Assembly: GCA_022747635.1 (NCBI GenBank)
Contig: JAKTNV010000019.1
Span: 9,256,501 to 9,320,500 of the forward strand
Length of the DNA stretch: 64,000 nucleotides
Source: Hetaerina americana
Taxonomy: Eukaryota > Arthropoda > Insecta > Odonata > Calopterygidae
Direction: 5' to 3'
Shown here: positions 57,105 through 64,000 of the stretch, piece by piece
Layout of the letters: each line of letters starts with the position of its first letter
Position numbering within the stretch: position 1 is the first letter of the stretch
Notes under the pieces: model-generated
What the model saw: the letters and a program-made list of their open reading frames with translations, nothing else
What the model was told of the DNA's origin: nothing
Database searches by the model: none
Translations under genes and position numbers: made by a program

Positions 57105-57417
57105 ATAATAGTAGTAGTAGTTTTTAGGGTAGGCGACCGACAGCTAAGGTCATTTGTGCCATAGTGGATGGACAGGAAAGGATGAAGGGTGGAGAGAAAC
57201 CCGGCGTCGGCATTAGCCTACTCTTTACGAAAGGCGCCAAGGGGTCCGCAATTTAACGTCCCATCCGACGGACGGCGTACTCACTTAAAGTGCCCTCCAC
57301 AAAGCACTTCAAGTTGGGGTCGAGATACCCCTAAAAATATTCAACACCCCGGGGATTTGAAGCCGGGCCCTCTGGGTGGGAAGCCAGTACGTTAGCCCCC
57401 GCACCATCTCGATCCCC
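57105..57417 (-). mobile_element. SINE-D copy 3
   Basis: Same layout as copies 1 and 2: AGTAGTAGT end on the left, GACCGACAGCTAAGGTCATT, then GTCCCATCCGACGGACGGCG, and the tRNA-like head on the right. It carries more differences (for example CCCCGGGGATTTGAAGCCGG at the B-box). No target duplication was visible, so it is older. Confidence 0.85.
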
Positions 57418-57419
57418 TC

Positions 57420-57835
57420 AAAATCCTCAACTCCAATGTTATTTCCAACTCATTGCCTTTCTTTGGCTCCATCGCTTGTTTCATTTGAATCCGGTTTGGA
57501 TCCAGCAAATCACTTCAATCCGACCAATTTAATATAGCATTCGCTCTGGCATCGTACGCTCATTAAAAACAACAATACGCAGAATGGGTCTCGACCCTTG
57601 TTGCCACGGCGGGAATGAGGTAATTCAAGGGCCGTCGGAGGAAATATCAAAAGGGAGAGAGAGCGAAGGGAGTAAAGGGAGCAAACGGGAAGGACAACGG
57701 CCAATCAGGCGGAAGGGAAAAGGGTCCGGGAGAAGATAAAGGCCATATAAAAAAACAGGAAAAAAAGGGACATACTAGGCAAGAATTAAGAGCCAACTAC
57801 TTCGGGAGAAAATAAAAATGAGCGGGGATGAATAA
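57420..57835. other. No recognised content
   Basis: Mixed composition; purine-rich from about 57640. Nothing supported. Confidence 0.4.
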
Positions 57836-57839
57836 ATGA

Positions 57840-58970
57840 ATGAAAACAATTTATCCGCCGACCCGATGCAAGCCAAAAAGACATGCGGCAGAGGAGCCGT
57901 CCGCCCCCCCCTTTCTCCCCTGGAGGGAGAGAGAGTGGAGGGGTGAGGGTAAGGGGCGAAGCCCCGCGATTGGCGTGGGACTTAAAAGATTCAAGGGGTT
58001 GCGACAAAAGACGTGGAATTTCGGTCGTTTTGGGGTACAGTTTGGTAAGATGGCGAGCTTTGGGGTGGAGGAGGGGGGGGAGAAAGAAGAAGGTGAAGAG
58101 AGAATGAGGGGGTATGGGGCGGGGGGAGATTTGGGGGCCTGCGGGGAATGACGATGGGATGGGGGGAGGGAGGACTCCGCTGACCGCATCCTCCCCCGGG
58201 GGGACGCGACGCCATGGGCCATGGGGGTTGGTGGTGGTGTGCGGGGGTAACTCGGGGGCAGTGGGGGTGGAGGGGTCGGTCGGTCCGATGGCGGGGGGCG
58301 GACGCGTCGTCCCTTACTTATATTGGGTGCTCAAAGGCACTACACGTCCAGGGCAGATGGCCTTAAAAATGCTGCGGCTACGTGCGACTTTTTCGGCAGT
58401 TTTCTCCCAGGGCCGAGCCCTTCGATGCAACCCATCCCACACCCCTGCGGGCCCTCTCCTTCCCCTTTCCCCCCCTACCACACCCCTCGGGTCCATCTGC
58501 ACCGATCCATATCCGCGCCCTCCACGAAACGAAGAAAGAAGTCATAGTCTTTTTTTTCACAAGCTGCGAGAGTTTTATAAGGCAAAGTCTTCCCTGAGGG
58601 TGATTTGGAAGCGGCCTCACGGCCTGTCCATGTATTCTTCATGTCCCCTCGTCTTCCTCGCTTTGAGTCACGGACCTTTTTGTGTTCTCTTTCATGGCGA
58701 GCGGGAATGGGGAGCGATTTAGGCGGAAGAAAGCGTGACTCCTAAGCGGGGGACAGAGTGAAGGCGGGCGGGGATGGGGGGGACAATGTCCGGGTGGAAC
58801 GAGGAGGTAGCGTGGCCGAGTCGTCGCTTAATATACGTCGTTCGGTGTGCGGGGCGTGATCGTTAAACGGCAGCCGACGAGAAGAGTGAATTCGCCGGAA
58901 TGCTTTCAAGTGAGTCCGAGGAGCGGTCGCGCGTGCACCCTGAATGAGGAAGGGGGAGAGGACGAATTTC
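57840..58970. other. GC-rich island with G-quadruplex-prone run
   Basis: Strongly G-rich on the plus strand (57900-58290) with four G-tracts at 58108-58137 spaced for a quadruplex. Frames of up to about 200 codons are open on both strands, but none has a recognisable domain. CpGs are frequent. Confidence 0.45.
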
Positions 58971-59303
58971 GCATAAGTGTAAATCCCCTAGTGAGGAATG
59001 GGTCAATATCATACCATCACTCCTTGGTGACACTTAAATTATGTTTCACTATCATCCACATTCCATGCGGGCGTACAAGACTTAAAGAGCTTTTTCTTAA
59101 TACTTTGTAACTAGGGAGATCATCCGCGGTTGTACATATATCAGATTTGTCTTCTGAGATACGCCTGCTTACGCTGGAAGTGTTCCTTTATGATAACAAT
59201 AAGCAATATCATAAAAAAATAGACAAGACGGGAAAGAAATCGCTGTGTGTGCCCAATAGTTTTTTACTGAGCGCATACGGTCAATTTTTTCTTATACATA
59301 CAC

Positions 59304-59359
<56 letters not shown>

Positions 59360-60700
59360 CAACTTAATAATATTTGAATAGGAAAATGTGAAACACAATA
59401 ATGATTTTTGTTGAGCCTTTTGAAAAACTTCACGCCTAAACTCGGCATACGAGTACATGGATAATATAACATCAGTTCTGATAGTGACACGAAATCCATA
59501 TCTGGATACCTAATTTGAAAAACGTTTGATGGATGATATATCGAAGCATAAAGAGTTGTCCTGTGTTTAATCTGCTCCCATAGTATTTTTGAGAAGGGGT
59601 TCAAAATGTCTACTGTCAATTGCGGCAGCCAATCCCCAGTTACGGCAAGTTTATTGACATTGATATTTATAGAGTTTATATTTGAATCGAACCAAACGAC
59701 TGTCGTTTCCGATTGCGCATGAGTGACGGATGGCCACGGAGTGCATATCAAAATGGGGTCTTGCTGTTGGATCGCCCGCAGAGACGCAGCAGCTCGTATT
59801 GCCAGAGTTTGCGTCGCTTCAAACGCGCACACACGTCAGTCTGCGAAAACATACTTCTGCGAAAAATACCCTCAGACAAGAAAAAAAAACTCAGCGCAAT
59901 CTCTATGATAATGTAAGATATTTTTAATTTAAGATTTGGGGTACTCACCACTTGTATACCTTATAATTTCATACTTACAGAATTATTAATGCAATATGTG
60001 ATTTATTCACAGATAGGACTCCGAGCTGGTAAATATATCTATGAGCCTTGACGTCTGAAGAAGTAATACAGCCATAAATAGAGTCGTCGTTTTAATTTAC
60101 GGTGACACATGGGAGGGAAACCATTGGCATGGTGCATACGAGGTAGGAGGATAGAGAGAAACTCCGTATCATCACTATTGAAGAGAGTCTCCGAGGAATT
60201 TGTATTGTATCATGCCCTATGTTGAATCCCAAACAGCAACCAAGAATAAAAAAATTCAAAAGCAATGGAAGACCGGAAAATGTTCCCTTACACCACTGCT
60301 CTCTGCCGGTGCACACCGAATGAGAAAGGGTTGAGTACACCGATGCAAGAGGAATGGTACAGTTTAAGAAGACATACGAGGTCACGTGAGCTCTAACGTT
60401 CTTTTGTATATTCCTTTGCTATTTGATGATATGAATTATGAAACTGACATGTTTTGAAAGCAATAAAACAACAGAGCAAAATCTTCCATGATTGACTATA
60501 TCTTTGATAATGGCAAGTCAGCATAAGGAGAGACCTTAAAGTGCATCTAAATCTGTACAAAATCCCCAAGACGCCGCAAGGGCTTGTGGCGGGGTATGTG
60601 AGGCAAATCAGCAAGCGTAGCTCAGATTCCGGAAAGGTAGATAGGTTGGCTTTCCAGGAATCATCTTAATATGCAACTCTAAACCTTACATGATAGGTGA
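58971..60700. other. No recognised genes; one TA array
   Basis: A (TA)n run lies at about 59303-59357. The 183-codon minus frame at 59281-59832 ends inside that TA run, and I could not link it to a family. Confidence 0.4.
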
Positions 60701-60908
60701 GGGTCGAGCTCATCTCGTATGGAACGCAATATTGTACATCAACGAGCTGAAAATAAACGTTTAGCGATGGAATTTTGGCTTGCACAAATACTGCCGCGTA
60801 GCAATAGGTAATATTTTACGAGTAAACACGTAACGCGCCAGTGCTCTGGGAAGAGATCTGTGGTGCGGACGCCTCTCTGTTGTCATTGCCGCGTAGTGAT
60901 TTGTGAAG

Positions 60909-61142
60909 ATGGAAAAAATTAAGATTCGAGCAGTGATTAAATACTTCGTCAAGAAAGGAATGGAAGCAAAGGAAATTCATGACCACATCCTGAACATTCT
61001 GGGGGACTATACTTCATATTCAACTGTTGACAAGTGGACAAAAGAGTTAAAGTTTGGTCGGGACAGCTTAGAAGATAATCCGCATAGTGATCGGCTAATA
61101 TTTTTCACTACCCCAGAAATTATTGCAAAAGTGACGCGTTAG
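60909..61142 (+). pseudogene. Mariner transposase N-terminal remnant (MLE3)
   Basis: The frame reads IKIRAVIKYFVKKGMEAKEI, STVDKWTKELKFGRDSLEDN and TTPEIIAKV, then TAG. This is the N-terminal helix-turn-helix and linker of a mariner transposase (pattern S-T-V-x-x-W, F-x-x-G-R-x-S-L-E-D, T-T-P-E-I-I). It is of a different family from MLE1 and MLE2. Downstream sequence no longer shows the catalytic domain, and no inverted repeats were found. Confidence 0.65.
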
Positions 61143-61599
61143 CGATAGATACCACGAAACCAGGAGTTGCCATTCTCAATAACGCGACGGGCAACGAAGA
61201 CTCTATCTCTGTTTTACAAATGTGCGTTGAGAAATCAACATCTATTATTTTCAACACCGGCATGAGCCATTTGATTGAAGTCAGAATATCTCCGATCGCA
61301 AACCGTATCAGAGGGGAAAGTTATGCAATGGGCAATGGTAGCGATAACGCGCAGAAAATGACCCGAGCTGCCACCCCGTCTCCACCCTGCCGCCGTAATC
61401 CAGTTTCCCACGACGTTCTGGAATCTAGAAAATGGCAAAATTCGGATTTTCCCTTCAGCTTCACAATACACCACTCGGAATCATCGGGCTCGTAAGTGAA
61501 GATATCCTCTGTCAACTGGGCGACTAGGCCATTAATGCTTTGCACCACAGACATAATTACTAACTGTAATCTAAATACCATAGTTAGTTTTAGATGGAA

Positions 61600-62115
61600 C
61601 CTGATGACGAAGACTGAGAATAAATACGAATACGTTAGGCAAAGAAACTTTCATAAGGAGAAGGGAATTGGCGACAGTGGCGTTTGGTAAGAATGCTGCG
61701 AAAGAGCTGGTTGATACTTTGATATGGAGCGTACGGCGCGGAAACGTGGTCATTGAAGCAGGAGGATAGACGTGGATTGGAGGCTTTTGAAATGTGGATT
61801 TGGAGAAGGATGGAGAAGGTGAAATGGACAGAGAAGAAAACAAATGAGGAAGTACTTGGTATGGTGGGCCAGGAGAGGTATTTGTTGGGAGTAGTCCTAT
61901 GGAGGCAAGAAAAAGACATGAAGGGCGTGTTGATCGGCCATGGTTTGTTTGATGTTGAAGACTGTGATAGAGGGAAGAATGTTAGGATCTTATTGTGATG
62001 TTGAATGCCGGGTTATGTTTTTTTATCGAGAGACAAGGGAATTGTCGCTGTGCCGTTTGGAAACTTGTATCTATCCAACTCCTGCGTTAACCAGTAGATT
62101 TCCAGTTTAAATAAT
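61600..62115 (+). pseudogene. LINE-A C-terminal fragment
   Basis: GKETFIRRREL, then LVDTLIWSV, then an open stretch with RRGLEAFEMWIWRRMEKVKW and NEEVLGMVGQERYLLGVVLW, parallel LINE-A at 50750-51100. Frames shift and the end is eroded. The 3' UTR similarity (CCAGTAGATTTCC) is faint. Confidence 0.7.
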
Positions 62116-62119
62116 AATC

Positions 62120-63350
62120 AAGGAAACAACCACAGATAGACCGCTTGCATAGCAAAAATAACCACCGATTTCCCCAACATTTCTCCGACATCAATTCTTA
62201 ATGTAATAAACGAATACACTTCAGTTTTGTATAATTTCCTTCCACCTGCCTCGAGCCTCAACACTGCCTCGCTCATCGCACTCTCCACTTTCTCTATCGG
62301 TACAGAGGCTCGATGATCCCGGTGGTGCACCTAAGTGGCCGCATCCACGACGTTGTCAAGGTGATTGAACACAATGCGCTCTCCAATCCGCCGCTATTTA
62401 ATTGAAGGTACCTTAGCTACCCAAAGAGATGATCGAGTTCATTTCAGCTTTGTGGAAAAACGCTCCCATCAATTTTCCTCGCTGCAATCGGGCAACTTTG
62501 CCAAAAAAATATCGGGTCTCATTGCAGATTCCAAGATTTCTTCTTCGGTAAGAAGCTTAGCGTAGAACACTACATACGATAGCTATCGTAAGACATGAAC
62601 ACCTATGTATATCATAGCAACTTTTGTTAAATAATGTGTACAAAAAAATTTCAAATATCTTACGAGAGCTAGGAAGTATAAAAAAAATTAATTTGCAGTG
62701 CGTAAAAATAAAAGTCGCTTCTGGCTACGGAGGCTGTGGTTCAGACAGTAGCCTCGCTTCCATCGATTCGCACGCGCTGCGATCTCCGTTCAACCGCTCG
62801 ACAGACTCGGCCTTGCTTCGCTTTTGTCGATTTCAAAACTGCGCAATGGTTCGTACTCGCACGAAGCAGTGGCAGGAGCATTGAAAGAGAGAGCAAAGAG
62901 ATGCAACTCGTGAGTAATTAGCTCTTACCAAGGGTGCTTTCTTACCAACTCTTTGTACACGCATTCATTCAGCACACGATCTCGTTCAGCACACCCCACC
63001 GCTCATTTACGTCCATTTTACGTGTGCATGTACTTACTTGAACTTCAGACTTCTTTGAGGCCTAATGATCCCCCAGTTGTTCCTCATCAAAATTCGACGT
63101 CGGGATCGAAAAATTAATATTGCAGTTTTAAAAATTTTATTTACATCTCAGTTTGATTAAAACCTCAAAATTGCGCACATCCGGCAGTATGGTCAGAATA
63201 TTTTCAACTAGGCAGAATTCCTCTAAAAGTGAAGATTTATTGAAATATTCCAATGCACTATTTGAAAACTACAAGGTTTTTATAAAAATTAATCGGGAAA
63301 TTTTCGGAAAAAGTGGTTTATTTCAGATATTGATACAATGCCTTAAAATT
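62120..63350. other. No recognised content
   Basis: Mixed composition with short frames; nothing supported. Confidence 0.4.
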
Positions 63351-63359
63351 CTTCAAAAT

Positions 63360-63800
63360 TCAACCTCTGAGCTTCGACACACTGTTTCCAGCAGCTTTCC
63401 CACGACTTGAAGAGTCCCTGGTAGGTGGAAGGTCCTTAAGGGCACCCGTGCAAGTTACTTTGACGGCACTTGGGGTCCCATGGCGGTGTTCTTTGTGGGA
63501 GGATTTCACTTTTGGGAATAGGAAATAGTCTGCTGGAGCCAAGTTGGGACTGTAAGTGGGTTGGGGAATCGTCGCGATGCCTTTGCATAAGGTCTTTGCA
63601 AGTAGGCACTCGATTCTGCTTTTGGTCGTCCGTCAAGACCTTCGGGACGAGTTTGGTGCAGATATTTCGCATCGCCAAATTTGCAGTGATAATAATGGTG
63701 TGCACTGTCATAATCAGTATCTTATCAATGCCAATTAGATCTGCATTTATGCTCTCACTTAACCGACGCTCGGAAATCAGCACTTCACGCGAACGTCAGG
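63360..63800 (-). pseudogene. Mariner transposase relic (MLE4), internally deleted
   Basis: On the minus strand, ERRLSESINADLIGIDKI, NICTKLVPKVLTDDQKQNRV and CKDLMQRHRDDSP resemble the helix-turn-helix linker and start of the catalytic domain. They are joined, across a deletion and frame change, to LAPADYFLFPKVKSS and GTPSAVK, which lie near the C-terminus of mariner transposases (normally N/S-P-D-L-A-P-x-D-Y-x-L-F-P). The central catalytic region is gone. No inverted repeats could be identified. Confidence 0.65.
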
Positions 63801-64000
63801 GAAATACTATATTGTTACCGATACTTTTTATACAACCCTCATGTGTGGCTTTCCATTACCAATATGATGTCAGTGGAGAGGGAATCCGTGACATTTTAAG
63901 TCATGAAAAATGTTTTCAATGAACCATGGTGATTCAATATTCTCAAATGATCCTCGAACTCTCGACAAAGTTGAACAAGCGAGTGGAGATATTAAAAGAA
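63801..64000. other. No recognised content
   Basis: The short window end has no supported feature. Confidence 0.4.

Noticed and set aside
58114..58722. A 202-codon frame in the GC-rich island
   Set aside because: It is Gly/Pro-rich in a G-rich tract, with comparable frames on the other strand and no domain.
59281..59832. A 183-codon minus-strand frame
   Set aside because: Its end lies inside a TA repeat and the rest has no family resemblance; kept only as a note.

Overview
The window looks like a piece of a large, AT-rich, repeat-laden arthropod (probably insect) nuclear genome. I base this on the mixture of elements: a Ty3/Gypsy LTR retrotransposon primed by tRNA-Lys, several LINE families, Penelope-like elements (PLEs) with GIY-YIG endonuclease, internally deleted mariner elements, tRNA-derived SINEs and long (TA)n arrays. 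I cannot name the species. I recognise no single-copy host gene; every protein-like segment I can identify belongs to a transposable element (TE), and most are broken.

Layout. 1-2.45 kb: no recognisable content. 2.5-4.7 kb: two PLE fragments in inverted orientation, with a hammerhead-ribozyme-like core between them, then a (TA)n array and a LINE-A linker relic. 6.7-17.2 kb: an L1-like LINE (called LINE-B here) split by a Gypsy insertion at 7385-15168, which is flanked by the 4-bp target duplication CGTG. The Gypsy has two 722-bp LTRs that I could not tell apart, an intact gag, a -1 frameshift signal, and a pol that is open throughout but lacks protease and most of reverse transcriptase (RT). 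Beyond the second LTR lie a 488-bp foreign segment and a 90-bp third LTR end, and the target duplication sits after that third piece. 17.2-24.8 kb: a tRNA-SINE (SINE-A), the 3' end of a CR1/Jockey-like LINE (LINE-C), palindromes, TA arrays and a broken LINE-A. 24.8-32.3 kb: mostly unrecognised, with one old LINE-A relic and GC- or purine-rich islands. 32.4-33.7 kb: two copies of SINE-D with visible target duplications. 36.57-36.75 kb: an apparently perfect 2 x 88-bp palindrome carrying hammerhead-like cores. 42-46.4 kb: a dense nest (LINE-A relic, PLE split by mariner MLE1, LINE C-terminus, TA array, SINE-B, LINE-A endonuclease, mariner MLE2). 47.3-52.3 kb: old LINE-A relic, GC-rich island, best-preserved LINE-A RT, second SINE-B and another large palindrome. 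52.3-64 kb: mostly unrecognised sequence with a third SINE-D, a GC-rich island with strong G-quadruplex potential, and fragments of mariner and LINE-A.

How it fits together. Only the Gypsy element looks young (matching LTRs, open frames). It keeps gag, RNase H and integrase but cannot encode its own RT or protease, so it could move only with help from a relative. Two themes run through the rest. First, many TE fragments begin or end at a (TA)n array. Second, several TE ends are duplicated as close inverted repeats with spacers of about 2-14 nt, suggesting snap-back synthesis during retrotransposition or repair. Coordinates of old relics are approximate; LTR, PBS, frameshift, mariner and palindrome coordinates were read base by base.
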